64,000 bases of DNA from Mimachlamys varia (taxonomy: Eukaryota; Mollusca; Bivalvia; Pectinida; Pectinidae): the NCBI GenBank assembly GCA_947623455.1, contig OX392527.1, forward strand, positions 31,798,201 to 31,862,200, written 5' to 3'. A program made the translations under genes and the position numbers. This document shows positions 12,465-24,716 of this stretch, piece by piece. The notes below the pieces were generated by a model that saw only the letters and a program-made list of their open reading frames with translations, was not told the origin of the DNA and ran no database searches. Each line of letters starts with the position of its first letter. Position 1 is the stretch's first letter.

Positions 12465-12970
12465 AAATCACAAAATTCCCCTGTCAAAATCAAAGATGGC
12501 CGCCTGTCAGCCATATTGTTTATCAGATCTGGCCAAAAATGGACCATGCACATTTATGCAACAAGGGGAACCTACATATGGAACTTGATCCATCCAGTAT
12601 TCTCAAGAAATTACGATAACAAACTATTTTAAACAAATCCAAGATGACCGCCTCTCGGCCATATTACTTATCGAATCTGTCAAAAAATGGACTATGCACA
12701 ACTAGGCACCAAGGGGAACCTAGGTATTAAATTTGAAAATGATCCATCTAGTACTTCTCAAGTAGCATCGGTAACAAACGTTTACTCATAAATCAAAGAT
12801 AGCCGCATGTCGGCCATTATGTTCATCGGATCGGTCCGAAAATAAACACGCAAAACTAGGCACCTATGAAATTTGAGACTTTTCCAACCAGTACATCTTA
12901 AGAAATAGCGATAACAGGAATTGTTTAAGGACGGACCACGGACCGCGGACGCAGGGTGATTTGAATAGGC
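12465..12970. repeat. Three diverged tandem copies of a ~150-bp repeat
   Basis: Copies start near 12475, 12630 and 12785. Each runs from 'CAAAGATGGCCGCC' or a variant through 'CGGCCATATT', 'AAAAATGGAC', 'GGCACCAAGGGGAACCT' and 'GATCCATC..GTA.TTCTCAAG' to 'CGATAACAAAC'. A GC-rich closing segment (GGACGGACCACGGACCGCGG, near 12930) and 'TGATTTGAATAGGCTGA' follow. Similar 'matching a GATGGCCGCC' repeats are, from memory, common in mollusc genomes. Confidence 0.7.
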
Positions 12971-13189
12971 TGAACCTCGATAATAATAACAATAAAAAGA
13001 CATTCAATGAGCAAAAATGTAGTAGTTATGCATACTACACTGAATACATTAGTCAGACACCTCGAAACAGAGCGTTATATCTTCATGAGACAAAAACATG
13101 ATTATATTAAAATGCAGTTCCGTAAATAACACGTCAAAAACGTATTTGTTTTACCTTGAGAGCAAACATAAACTGTCATTTATAGACAA
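12971..13189. other. Short unannotated stretch
   Basis: Nothing recognised between the ~150-bp trimer and the next dispersed repeat. Confidence 0.4.
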
Positions 13190-13770
13190 GCTACTAGATC
13201 AGTGTTAGACCCTACCGATACTTTCAGTATAAGGCATCTTACCGATTGCCCTGCAGGTAGGGCATACGAATTTTACCTACAGTCCCCATCGCAAAATCGT
13301 AACAGCCAACTTTTGGGAAATTATATTTTTTCTTATTTCAAAACAACTTTCTCCTTCCTTATGTCTCCCTTGACATAACCTAAATCGCTGTCTTTAATTG
13401 AGTGCTTGCCCCTATTAGGAAGGATTTGGGTTCCCCAGTAAATCAGGCGACCAGACAAGGCCACACCAGGCCGAAACATTCCAAAGTCTTAAACAATGGT
13501 AGTTACTTCTGTCTGCTTGATGCTCAGCATTTATGGGAGTGGAACGTTTGGTTTACCCGTTGTCAGTATAATGTGACCGGGTGGGGTGTTCTGCTAGGTG
13601 CCTTCGGCCGTTTACCTCAGTATGGTCGCACTTAAATTCCCAAAGATCCAGACTATCGCAAGGAGGCTCACACGATTATGCCTCGCCTCCCACATACACA
13701 CGCATTCAACAAGCCTATACCGGGAGACCGTCTTTAATGACCTTAGCTGTAAACAATCAAACCAAACCAA
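13190..13770 (+). repeat. Dispersed repeat family R2, long copy
   Basis: Contains 'CCTGCAGGTAGGGCATA', 'ATGTCTCCCTTGACATAACC', 'GCCCCTATTAGGAAGGATTT', 'GCTTGATGCTCAGCATTTAT', 'CAGTATAATGTGACCGGGTG' and 'GGGAGACCGTCTTTAATGAC'. The left third recurs at 51045-51230 with about 80 percent identity by eye. From memory, near-identical text is abundant in scallop and related bivalve sequences, one reason to suggest a bivalve. The overlapping reading frames here (13402-13886) are repeat sequence, not genes. Confidence 0.7.
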
Positions 13771-14278
13771 ACATCCTACCAAACGTCAACACGTATTATT
13801 CAAAAACCACTATTTTTTTACTACGTATAATTCGATATCCCTCGGAAAAGACAGATATAGCACATGTTTATTTTAATCAAACTTAAATACTGTTGTTGGT
13901 GTCAAAAGATAGTTCACCATTGGAATTTTTTTTTAATGTCAGGAATAATATGGTGAATAGTTCAGTTTTCAATGTATCATTCCGAGGAGACCAATTAGAT
14001 ACAATCACCATAAGATTTGTACTGATCAAACGACACATATATGCCGTTTACAACACGGCATCTTTGTATATTTACGACCTGAAAGACCTAATCACTTATC
14101 CCTGAACGAATATGTATCGTAAACCGGAGATAAAGTCCATCTTTTATTATTGTTATCCTTTTGGGAAATGTTTGCCTACACACCGAGTGTTATCAAGTCT
14201 ACATAAGGCGTATTATGATAGCTCACCTATACAGAGTACAAAATAGGGACTTAAAACAGGGTTTTCACTTCTCACAAC
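13771..14278. other. Unannotated stretch
   Basis: AT-rich, including one open frame (13893-14105) of protein-like composition but with no start, splice pair or known motif to support it. Confidence 0.35.
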
Positions 14279-14712
14279 TCATCGTTGGAAACTCAGATGA
14301 CACTGCACTCGCGTTTGTGTCCCGTGGGCAAGAACATACGGTAAACCTCGTTCTCCAAAATAGAAGTCTATTCGGCGTTTTCGACCAATGAGAATGGTCG
14401 TTTCTCGTGCCACTCGGTTAGATTTCATATTTCTGTTGGCATAACGCCGATGCCAAAGTCCGTTAGGATTATTGTCCCTTATGTTGTTCAAACACAACCC
14501 ACATGCTTTCTTGGCAGGCGATGCCGCCGCCATAATTGGTTTGTACTTTATAGCTACAAATGGGAAATCCCGGCCGAATGTAGCCACGGACGAAAGAAAT
14601 GATATGATTGGTTACTATTTTTATTACAAAAACGAGATAACCCGTCTGTTCTAGCCCACGGGAAACAGACGTGAGTGCAGTGTCATGTAGGTTCCCAGCG
14701 ATGCTTAGAACT
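14279..14712 (-). mobile_element. Inverted-repeat element (MITE-like) with an embedded ORF start
   Basis: The left arm (14279 to about 14435) and right arm (about 14712 back to 14590) are inverted copies. 'ATGACACTGCACTC' is identical, followed by matching 'CCCGTGGGC', 'AGAACA.ACGG' and 'CTCGTT' blocks, then 'ACCAAT' and 'TTTCT' blocks with more divergence. Between the arms, on the minus strand, lies TATAAAG near 14550 and then an ATG at 14533. The frame from it starts MAAASPAKKACGLCLNN and contains a CxxC pair. It runs into the opposite arm. This is the layout expected of an internally deleted DNA transposon that kept its promoter and first codons. The parent family is not identified. Confidence 0.6.
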
Positions 14713-16555
14713 GGGCATTCGCATAATGCAAATGTGTTCCTAGAAAATGAGCCGTATTCGAATGACCACATCAGACACAATCTACATTAGGTCGGATTCT
14801 TCATTGAGGCAGTATTGTTTTATTACAATAAAAAGAACATTTACAAATTTGTTAAACGATTCGTATTGTACACGTTTTGGCATTTATTTTTTATTTTTCC
14901 GCCGGCAAATATTAAACGAAGTCCGGTTCAGTCCGGATATCAATATTTTAAATACTTGCATGACATTGTTCAATCTTTATACAAGTTTATATTGTTCGGT
15001 AATTAGTTCTCTTATTAGTGTAGACATATCTTTACTTGTTCGATAAAGAGTTCTTTGGAACAGTCTTACATCACCATAATAGTTGCGCCTAACAGTTGTT
15101 GCATGTTATTGGAGGCAGGAGAAAAAGCTTACAAATTAGGCTCATCAAATTAGTGTTCAAACAATGTAAAAACTCTTTGAACACAGTTTCTGTAGTGGAT
15201 TTATAAACAAAGGTTTACATATAGTACAAGTATACAGCGTCAATGTGGTGTCCATCCACAGGTAGCGTTGGCGTTGAATAGCATAGTAGCATAGCCATTC
15301 TTCAAATCATCTAACGAAAAGAAAACACGGCTTTTTTTAAATCACGAAGCCACGAATTTTCGGTCTGACTGATCGAAGAACACATAATTTTGATTATAAT
15401 TCGGTCCGAAGGAAACATGAATCAGGCGTGAGAATGGAAGCTGCTAAGGAATCTACGTAATGGACCGGTTAGTAAGAATTAACAGGAGTACGAACGGAGG
15501 GTACGTGACGTAGGTACAGATGTACCAGATGTCGGAAATTCGGCCAGTACGCACGTACCAACGATGTCAACATCTATATACAGTGTTCAATTATCAGCTT
15601 CAATATAGTACTTAGGAAATCGAACAGAGAAATTGTGGCGTATAAGGTTTCTTCATCCAGTGTCTCCCACAAGATTGCCATTTATCTCTCAAATATTATA
15701 TTATTCTGCGCACGTTCCTTGGATATCGCATCGAAAATAATATGTTAACACCATAATGAAGGATTTTTACCATTCAGAAATGTAAATTTAGAGACCATTG
15801 CAGGGGAAAATGTCACGTTTATAATACACCTCGGCACAATGTATTTCCTGCCTGTTGGCCATAATCGACCTACAATATGTGCAGTGAAATCGGAAGACTT
15901 GTGTTGTCTGTGTTACCTATGTCCTTATCTCATTTACCCTCATATGATAGCAAAAACATTCATATTAATTGAGTGGGCGGCTGTTTTAAAAAATAGAAAT
16001 CTTGCCATCGAAATAAACAAAATATTGTCTGTATTATTGAAAAATTCAAGAAATTAAATAAGGAAAGTCAACGCAAAAAGTAAAAGAAACTTAAAAACCA
16101 GCTGCATTTCATAGCAGAAGCAATGTAAAATAAATTTCATTTTTCGCCTAAAAAAGGAGGTCACGCTACTGATGTGGAGAATCTTTATTGGATGTGTCAG
16201 TGCCCTTTGTCATGGAATAATAGTTTATTTGGGAGAACACACTGACGACCCTATCTATATTCCCATGTGTACATGTGTCGACACACTCTGGATCCGCCAT
16301 ATATACTCCATCTTAATGTGGCGTTGTAGAGTGGAAGCTAAACTGGGTCAGGTTAGATAAATGTCATTTCTTTTTAAACTTGATATATATCGATTTATCT
16401 CTCCCTGACCTACAATTCACAAGAGTACGATGATATTCAGAAGAAATGTCGTACAAATTACCATTATATTAATAACTTCCAATACACAATAAACTGTCCT
16501 ATAACCGGTTACTGTTTCACATTTGTCTCAATAAAGTACAAATGTTAACGACACA
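14713..16555. other. Unannotated stretch
   Basis: No reliable exon or repeat. An open frame at 16172-16360 starts MWRIFIGCVSALCHG and could pass for a secreted-protein start, but it lacks splice or promoter support. Confidence 0.35.
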
Positions 16556-16997
16556 CCAGTTGACCGCCGGAAAACGGGTCGGCTTGACATCTCACTTCTG
16601 TTATACATGTAGTACTTAACCCCAGTCGTACTTCACCAGCTGACCGCCAGAACACGGGTCGGCCTGACATCTCACTTCTGTTATAGTACTTAACCCCAGT
16701 CGTACCTCACCAGTTGACCGCCAGAACACGGGTCGGCCTGACATATCACTTCTGTTATAGTACTTAACCCCAGTCGTACCTCACCAGTTGACCGCCAGAA
16801 CACGGGTCGGCCTGACATCTCACTTCTGTTATAGTACTTAACCCCAGTCGTACCTCACCAGTTGACCGCCAGAACACGGGTCGGCCTGACATCTCACTTC
16901 TGTTATAGTACTTAACCCCAGTCGTACCTCACCAGTTGACCGCCAGAACACGGGTCGGCCTGACATCTCACTTCTGTTATAGTACTTAACCCCAGTT
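16556..16997. repeat. Minisatellite, 74-bp unit, six copies
   Basis: 'CCAGTTGACCGCCAGAACAC' starts near 16556, 16636, 16710, 16784, 16858 and 16932. The first copy is longer by an insertion (ACATGTAGTACTTAACC region). The last four copies are almost identical, which implies recent amplification. Confidence 0.95.
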
Positions 16998-18711
16998 GTA
17001 AAATTCAACGTTCCTACATTAACAGTGGACAGGTATGACGCTACAAAGCCACAACAATCACGTGCATATTCATGAGCCTGGCTGTGTTGGTGAAGGTGTT
17101 AACCGCCCAACCATTTATTAATTGAAGTGATACTCAAACAGTTGGTCAGTTCCAAATATGAAAATGTATCTAAACTTTGTTATATCAGTTAGAAGTTGGT
17201 TACAGAGTGAGTGTGTGCTTTGTTTAAAGGTAAGAAATATCTAAACATTTGACTTGTATGGTAGAATGATTATGTATATTTTGTTTTACGTAAAACTGTT
17301 TTGTATTCAACAGTTACAATTCAACATAAATAACCTAATTGATTAATTTTGTAATAATGCTTGTCCATTGAAGGGGAAACCTTCAGTTCATTCTTTAAAG
17401 ACATTTTCATTTTATACATATTTTGTATACCAGTTTTCTTAAAAAAATCAAATCACAGAAAACTGAAGCGTCAACAAAAACCTCTCAAATAAAGTACAAC
17501 TTAAAGAAAATCATTCCACATTAATTTATCAGTATTAGTTTACTAAATTAGCGATGGAAAGTGAGGGTTCCGTATACTCCTTACAGGTTCATTTCGCTTA
17601 TGTACTTCGTGACGTGGCTCAATCTCAGAGTATTGTAGAATAAATGTGAAAAAACATGACTGATCGTATACTTAATACAACTCTGTGAGTGGGAATATTA
17701 TCACGAGTTATGATTGTCACGATTATAAATGAAATGTAACCAAATTGTTAGGAATATTCAGATGGGACTACTCAACTCGAATGTCGGAGATTTTTCGAAG
17801 AACTCTTTACTCCAGAACACATAGCATTAAAATAAGTCTGTTTTTACTTTCAAGCAACATTTTTAATCCCTTAATACTCTATCCATTAATAGCATTGTAG
17901 AACACGTACTGACGATTTTAACCCGCTTCAACGTTGGCCATATCGGTTACGAAGAGCTTTCTAATACAAAAACTGAATTTACATGAATAAATACTGTAAA
18001 TACCTATAAAAGAAACTGAAACAAAACAAACATATGTTGGGGTAAACAATGAGACTTTATTGCAGTAAAACTCTTACTGAACACTCCACTCCCCAAGTCA
18101 AGTACCATATATCAGCATCTTTGCAGTGTAGGTACTTGTATTATTACTTGAACAGTTGAACCAATACTTTATTCGGGAAATGTCACACACAAATCAAGGA
18201 TCCCTGTCCTGACCGTAATAAAACACTAAGGAACTGTATTTAGTTGTATATGCTATAGGGTACTTACTTTACTGTGTAGTGTTGTCTCATTCTTATCATT
18301 TTTTAAACACGGACAGTGATACATTGGCTACCTTTTAGAAATAAATGTACAATGCCATGTTTCCTACCGGAGTTTTCGAACTGGTAAGGGAATCATTAAG
18401 GTTTTGGGCAGTAGTAGGGGACTCTTAAGGTTACATATTATGGTAGAGGTGAAGGGATCTTTATAAGGTTACATTTTTGGTAGTGATAAAGGGATCCTTA
18501 TAAGGTTGCATTTGTGGTAATGATAAGGGGACACTTCAGGTTACAGATTTTGGAAGTGGTAAAGTGATTCTTAAAAAATAACATTATTTAATTTCTAAAC
18601 TATTTGAATAAAAGTATTTTGATAGCTCCGGGAATTCAGATAATAAATGATTTGTTATGAGTCTGTTTTGACATAATGAAACATGTTTTTATTGCACTCT
18701 CTTAAAACTAG
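16998..18711. other. Intronic stretch upstream of the terminal exon of gene 1
   Basis: AT-rich. Between 18400 and 18570 a weak tandem motif 'AAGGTTACAT..TGGTAG..GT' repeats at 55-65 bp spacing. An exon-like segment at 18067-18129 has splice-like ends but its phase does not fit. Confidence 0.4.
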
Positions 18712-18807
18712 GTCAACATCAGACTTCCGCCTGACATTGAATACTTCAGGAATATCCAGAGTGCTCACAAACTAATCCGGAGGATAGAACTGGAGCACGA
18801 TATTTGA
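18712..18807 (+). CDS. Candidate terminal exon of unknown plus-strand gene
   Basis: After an acceptor (TTGCACTCTCTTAAAACTAG) the frame reads VNIRLPPDIEYFRNIQSAHK, then LIRRIELEHDI and a TGA at 18805-18807. It has exactly 32 codons including the stop, so it accepts a phase-0 exon such as 2334-2439. The charged amphipathic composition is strongly protein-like for so short a segment. No domain is recognised. If the join is right, the intron from 2440 to 18711 is 16.3 kb and holds four tandem arrays and a LINE. Further exons between could have been missed. Confidence 0.5.
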   Translation, partial: VNIRLPPDIEYFRNIQSAHKLIRRIELEHDI

Positions 18808-20687
18808 AACCTGATCTTTATGGCGTGAACTATGATTCAATCATAGGTCAAAAAGATTTTTTTCAGAACAGTATAATCACATTTTCCTGACGAAATATGA
18901 TGATGTTCGGTCGATAAAGACTCAAATTTCTTTGACGTGTAACATTCTTCACGGGGAAGGTTACATTGAAATTGCATATGTTTGTTTATGATATTAATTG
19001 GGAATAATACAGTATTGAAGACTGATTATCTAGTTATAAGCGATTGTCTATCTATTGTCAGAGTTATTCAGTTCACTCACAAGTATAAGCACTTTACAAA
19101 GAATTGCAATATAACTCTCATTTATTTATATGAAATACCATTTTATATCTGTTTTGTAGACATACAATAATCGGACATTTTAATTTTTTTATTCATTTTA
19201 ACTGCATATTCCATCCAAAGAACATTGCTTGATGTGGATGGAACTACAAGCACAAAACTTTCTTTAATCTACAAACGAAGGCTCATTGTCTCATAATTTC
19301 CTTTGTAAATTTTGCATGTCAATTGGTTATATTTCCTGCAAAATATTGTAATGTTAAAGTTGTGAGTACAATAACAAAAGGGGGTGAATACATACCAAGT
19401 ATTCGAGTGTTACCTTTTTTTATCAAGACAAACTTTTTCTAGATATCCATGCATGTTTTTCAATGAAATGGCTTCTTTAACGGTTTTAATTTGTTTAATT
19501 TGGGTAACGAGAAACATTATTTTAAACTATTTTTCACTTTATTGTACGGCTAATATCTACGTTTTATAACACTGGATATATCTGGTATTTCACAGTGTTA
19601 CCAATCCCATTGTTGGTTTTACAGATTTTCCCATACCTGTCACAACATTGTGCACACATATCACGGGATTATATACATCAAAGACGCTCTCAAGTACTTC
19701 CGTATAGTCTATCGCTCAAGTACTTCCGTAGTCTATCACAGACAGGATATCCGTCATTATTCCCAATTTGGCATCAGATCATCCTGACACGTTAGGGGAA
19801 ATACGTTTACGATATGTTTACATCAACAATCTATCCGTGGATGCATTGTCTATAAGGAAGCTACCATAAAAGACCACACAAAATACAAGAGACAATATGG
19901 CGCCATATCAGGGTTAAGACACTATTATACCTAGAATAAGGCATTGATTGTGCTCGAGGGTATAGCCGCACCGTTCTCTTTCTGGTATTGGAGCTGAGGT
20001 GTCACAGTTTCTTGGTGACCTAAAGAGATCGAACTCTCTTTGTTTCTAAAAATAAAATATTTCAATTAGAAATCTTGATCTTCCAAGCGCTGTTTTCCTT
20101 GAGGCTGTAAATTCTTAATATCACAGAACAATACCGACAAATCAAAGTGTCCATGTATTCAAAGTGGTAAATGAATACCACGGCTGATCTGTATAATGGT
20201 ATATATATATCAGATGTGTTCCTTGTCTGAAATATGCCGAAAGACAAAAGTACTGAATGTAGCGGTAGGTACACAACAGAATGAAGAACGGTCTACGTGA
20301 AACCATTCCCTGTTGGGTCGGAAACTAAGATGTGATGGGTATCGTAACATTAATTAATTAATACCTCATTTCTATGTGTGCTTCAAGCTACGACATGATG
20401 GTTCAGTGTGGGTTTGTCGCACTGATCTGATTAATGAGGAAGTGAAACTTACGTGATGATCGCTAATTACTCTTTATACCTTACAGCTTTGTGCAGCAAC
20501 ACTGCTCGTTATGTAATACCTTTGTAAAGGACACATCACAGCCATACTTTTTAATTATTTAAATATGTCCCAAGATATTTAAGAGACATCTGGTGAAAAA
20601 GTCGCATTGGTCTGATGTTTCCCCAGTCTAAAGATATCTGTAGATGTCTGACATGGAAACAAACGTATGCAAGAAAGAAGACGTAAC
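18808..20687. other. 3' flank of gene 1, unannotated
   Basis: Presumed 3' untranslated and intergenic sequence. The nearest clear AATAAA on the plus strand that I found is near 20048. A small direct repeat 'CGCTC..AAGTACTTCCGTA' lies at 19686-19730. No other feature. Confidence 0.35.
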
Positions 20688-21215
20688 ACACACACATATA
20701 CTGCACGTTTTAAATTTAGAAATAGATACAGTATGCCGAAAAAAAAAATTAAACTGCGTCATACAGCTGTTTCGTCCTCCTGAGACTCTTTAGTGATACT
20801 AGGGGCCAAAAGGTGGGGTAAGGTGCGTAAAACTCCTTTGATTTGTAAATTTAGAAGTAAAATTAAACTAGTTCTGTATTATTTCAAATTGTGTACTACG
20901 AAAATGTGTATATTATGTACCGAGCCAATACTAAAATTAGATTCAGTGGCTATGGAGGCTCCAGCAAACCTCGGGAACTAAACAATCCACCAGCAGAGTC
21001 TGCAACCAACTATCATTAAGGATAACGCAACACACACATATGCTGCACCTTTTAAATTTAGTAATAGAAAGCGTATGCGGAAAAAAATGAATTAAACTGC
21101 ACCATACAGCTGTTTTTAATGTAGAAGCAGAAGGGTCAGGTGCGTACAACCCCTTTAATTTATGAATTTAGAAGTAAAATTAAACTAGTTCTATATAATT
21201 TAAAGTTACATATCT
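20688..21215 (-). repeat. Two diverged copies of dispersed repeat family R3
   Basis: Copy 1 (20688-20890) and copy 2 (21022-21215) both carry 'ACACACACATAT.CTGCAC', 'TTTTAAATTTAG.AATAGA', a 'TATGC.GAAAAAA' block, 'ATACAGCTGTTT', then 'AGGTGCGTA.AAC' and 'GAAGTAAAATTAAACTAGTT'. The first ~115 bp also forms the interior of the terminal-inverted-repeat element at 61639-61928, in opposite orientation, including its 'CTAGGAGGACGAAACAGCTG' edge. Confidence 0.75.
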
Positions 21216-23119
21216 AGCTGAGTTATTATAAACACCGGATAAAATGTCCATATCGATTTCCCTTTATAACTTTATTGTAGATACAATGTGACACTCTGGT
21301 TTACGGATGGTTTGTTGCTTTCGCAGCTAAATATATAAGATTTTAAATGTTTTAATATAAACGACTTAATCTTTATATCAACAATTTCATATGTATTTCT
21401 AATTTCATACTTTCGTTTTGTTTTGATGGCGTTTCGGGTTTTTTCGTTTTTTCCCCCATTTAGTATATTTCTGTAAGTAAACAATATAACATTAGGTGCC
21501 TTCTTCATTTTGTGTCATAGTCTTGTAACGGATGCAAGACTATTCTCTCTATTTCGAAGAAAAATAGAGAATAGCGAAGCATCAACAAAACCGTAAGCCG
21601 CACTCAAAATCGATTAAACCAGGGATAAAATAAAAACTAAGAAAAGATTTTCTACAGAACCACTGAAAAGTATGTTAACCCTGTATAGTGAAAATCGACT
21701 TGCTCTTTATATAAAAATTAGATTGTTTCATAAAACATAGATTTCAACTGCGTAACAGTAAAATTTAGAACTCTTAACGAAAATTTTGACTCGACACGGT
21801 TCCAAGTTGGGTCATGGCCTAAATAATTAAAATAATCAATTTTAAAGAGCCGAAAGTTTGAATGTATCAGTGGATCGTCACAAAATTAAAACTTGACCTG
21901 CACTTTATCATGATGAATCGACATACCAAATTATATTTCAATATCTTCATTCATTGATGAGTAAATGTGCGGTAATATGGTTTGTATATCCTTCGATTGA
22001 CATTCTTATCACTTGATAGAGACTCCATATCGATTTTTTATTATTTTAAACGTGTTCCCTAGGCCTAAATACCTTAATTTAGCCCAAATCTCTGAAAAAG
22101 AAATGACCGAGAAATGACCAGTATGGTTTCTCGCCAAACGGGAAACTTTTGAGGCAAGCTTTGAAAATATGTAGAGGAATTTCGAGCGAGAACCCAACAA
22201 GTTTGTTTAGGCCTAGAACTTACACTACCATATACAAATGGGTTTCCCATTATACATATAAATCATATAACTCTGTCTGCACCCCAGAAGTAACAAGAGA
22301 ATAAGATCAGGTGTTCCGGATAACATATAAGTATACTATACTGCTGGTACAAAAAAATAAACCCTAAATCAAACAACTTGATTATCAAACTCATGTCAAA
22401 GAATAAAATCAACATTTTGATTCCTCGAAACAGACGGATAAAATACTGAAAAAAAACATTGAGTAAACGCTAGCATTGTTAAAACAATGTTATCTTACAT
22501 ATTAGTCATAAGCAGTGTTTTTGTTGGTACTCAAACTTCAAAAAAAAAGCGGAACTGACACTAGCAGAATTTTGATGAAAAGAAAGAGAACAATATATCT
22601 TGTCATGTTTTAATCATTATTTGTTATAAAGGAGTATTTCGTGTGTTTGATAACCTTACTATTCATTGCTCTGTAGTTTGTATAGTACGTGCTCGACTAT
22701 AATATCGTTCATTTTTAAGTACCGTGATGTCTTGCGTATTACCCGCTCTAGTGTTTCCCCTGCATATCCAAAACTTTTGGTTCTGATTTCACATCATAAG
22801 AAAGCTCGCTCCGACATATTGTCTACGTGTTATCAGCTAAATATTGACTAATACTTAATCATGATGATTACAATTCGGTATATAACCTATTATAGGAATT
22901 ATACTGCCTGGTTCAGGCCCCAAGCCCCTATCTGTACTATGATGAGGGTAAACCGATGTGTTTGGATGTACTTGTGAGTTGTATTAACTAGACATATTCA
23001 TGCTAGGACTATGCACATTGACACTTTGTACTGCGAACGGATACATATGGGATTTAGATGTTTATTTTCGGTTACGATATCTTGAGAAAATGTATTACTG
23101 TGTTTTACTTGAGATATAT
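21216..23119. other. Unannotated stretch with partial R1 copies
   Basis: Partial minus-oriented R1 fragments lie near 21565-21660 (AGCATCAACAAAACCGTAAG ... AATCGATTAAACCAGGGATA) and 22285-22325 (AACAAGAGAATAAGATCAGG). No gene is supported elsewhere. Confidence 0.5.
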
Positions 23120-23128
23120 ACGATTTCC

Positions 23129-23155
23129 GACAGACAGACAGACAGACAGACAGAC
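23129..23155 (+). repeat. (CAGA)n microsatellite
   Basis: Six to seven consecutive CAGA units. Confidence 0.95.
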
Positions 23156-23399
23156 ATACGACATCACATAGCCTGCACCTTTTCAGTTTTAGGTCATCAG
23201 ATTGTCCGCAGGAGGATTCTTCTGTTTTGAATCGTATACCCCGCGGGTAATACGCAAGAAATTACGGTAGATTGTTTTGAGGTTCCACCTTTTAAACTAT
23301 TGGAGACTTTAAACCAGAAAAAGTCTAAACTTCATTAAATCATCTCATATAATATTACTGGAGAGTCTTCTAGACATGTTTTTGTTGACATGAAGCAGA

Positions 23400-23570
23400 A
23401 GACGTTTACTATTCCGGAACACCTGGACTTATTCTCTTCTGCTTTTACGAGAGTATCCATGTAAATCTTTCTTTGTACCTATTTTGCCTCTAGTTTAATC
23501 GTTTTTGAGTTCGGATTACGGTTATATTGACACTTTGGTATTCTCTGATTTTTTTTTGATTTTTTTTTTT
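23400..23570 (+). repeat. Dispersed repeat family R1, right-hand part
   Basis: Matches the right half of copy A: 'CTTATTCTCTT', 'TTTTACGAGAGTATCCATGT', 'TCTAGTTTAATCGTTTTTGA', 'TTCGGATTACGGTTATATTG' and a terminal T run. The text before it (AGAAGACGTTTACTATTCCG) parallels the extended copies at 53735 and 60275. Confidence 0.75.
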
Positions 23571-24310
23571 CTTGTATTCTTATACAATGCACATGCCCAT
23601 AGCTTCTATTTATAAACGTAAGTGAAATACAGACAATCGCCGAGCTTAACATGAGTTGACCTCATGGCTCAGAGCCTATCCCATATGTTTTGTTTTGTCT
23701 GAGATTAGTGTCACTGATGTACACAGGACTGATAATTGTGTGTACCATGGTCTTCAAACGTTCTGATAGATTGTATGGCTTTTGGTATTAGAATGGCGTC
23801 AAATGGCTGAATGAAGCTACACATCGAGGAAATATAAGGCTACATCGACGGCATTTCATGCGATGTTTACGGTCTTTATTAACCCACCAACTGTGTCAGT
23901 TTGGACATAGACTTTACCGTGTTAAAGCCCAGTGGTCTATCTTTGAAGTGAAACTAAAAATGTCGTATGGAATCAGGATCTACAAGCCATAGGAATTAAT
24001 GCCTTATGTGACACAATATACTGTACATGTTGTCTAGATATCGCGACAGTCTGCCAATATACACAACAAGGAAAAGGGGCTTTACATCTTCATAGAATGT
24101 TATATATGGAAATTAAAACTCGTTACACATAGCGTGTTTATACTTATGGCCAATATCGTTTTCAAATATAAAAATCGTTAGTTTTTGTGTTTTATTAGTT
24201 ATCTTCAATAAAAAGACATCTGTATATCATGTTAATATAATCCATGCCGTGTAAAGCACGTTCGTACACAGAGACAACATGTGCATGTATCATTAAAGGG
24301 ACCAACAGTA
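23571..24310. other. Unannotated stretch
   Basis: No gene or repeat recognised. Confidence 0.35.
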
Positions 24311-24716
24311 TGTAGAGCGCCTTTGGGTATTTTCGGCCGTCTGGTATTTTCGGCCCCTTAAAATAAAAATCTATTTTCAGAAGAACCAATCCGTGACGAT
24401 GAAACATTTCCATTTCCCGACGCGCCTTCTATCGGCCTTTTCCTGACGATTGGCGGCGAATTCGAAACCTAGATTACATTGCACAAAAAATCAAAATCAC
24501 TTGATATCTTGACAGGTAAGACGATTGTTACGTAATTCTAAAAGTCCAATTACGCTGGTCTTAAGGTTAAGCCATCAGATTAGCCAATATCGAAAGAAAC
24601 ATGATGATTTCAGACGATGCTACATTGAAGGTCAATGAATGAAAATGGTTCCGTCTAGCTACACTTCAACTACGAGTGGGACGATGGGGGCCGAAAATAC
24701 CCGAAGGCGCTCTACA
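24311..24716. mobile_element. MITE candidate, ~30-bp terminal inverted repeats, TA flanks
   Basis: The left end (from TGTAGAGCGCCTTTGGGTAT at 24311) and the right end (reverse complement of sequence ending at 24716) match at 27 of 28 positions through 'TATTTTCGGCC'. Both ends are flanked by TA (24309-24310 and 24717-24718), as expected of a Tc1/mariner-type target duplication, although TA alone is weak evidence. The 350-bp interior has no coding capacity; the 72-residue minus-strand frame at 24195-24413 crosses the left end and is chance. Confidence 0.65.

Noticed and set aside
13402..13886. Three overlapping plus-strand frames
   Set aside because: They lie in the R2 dispersed repeat.
16172..16360. 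62-residue frame starting with a signal-peptide-like stretch
   Set aside because: No promoter, splice or homology evidence; the length is within chance for the region.
18067..18129. Exon-like segment with acceptor TTTATTGCAG and donor GTACTT
   Set aside because: Open frames exist but none fits the phase 0 to phase 0 join between 2439 and 18712, and the donor is weak.
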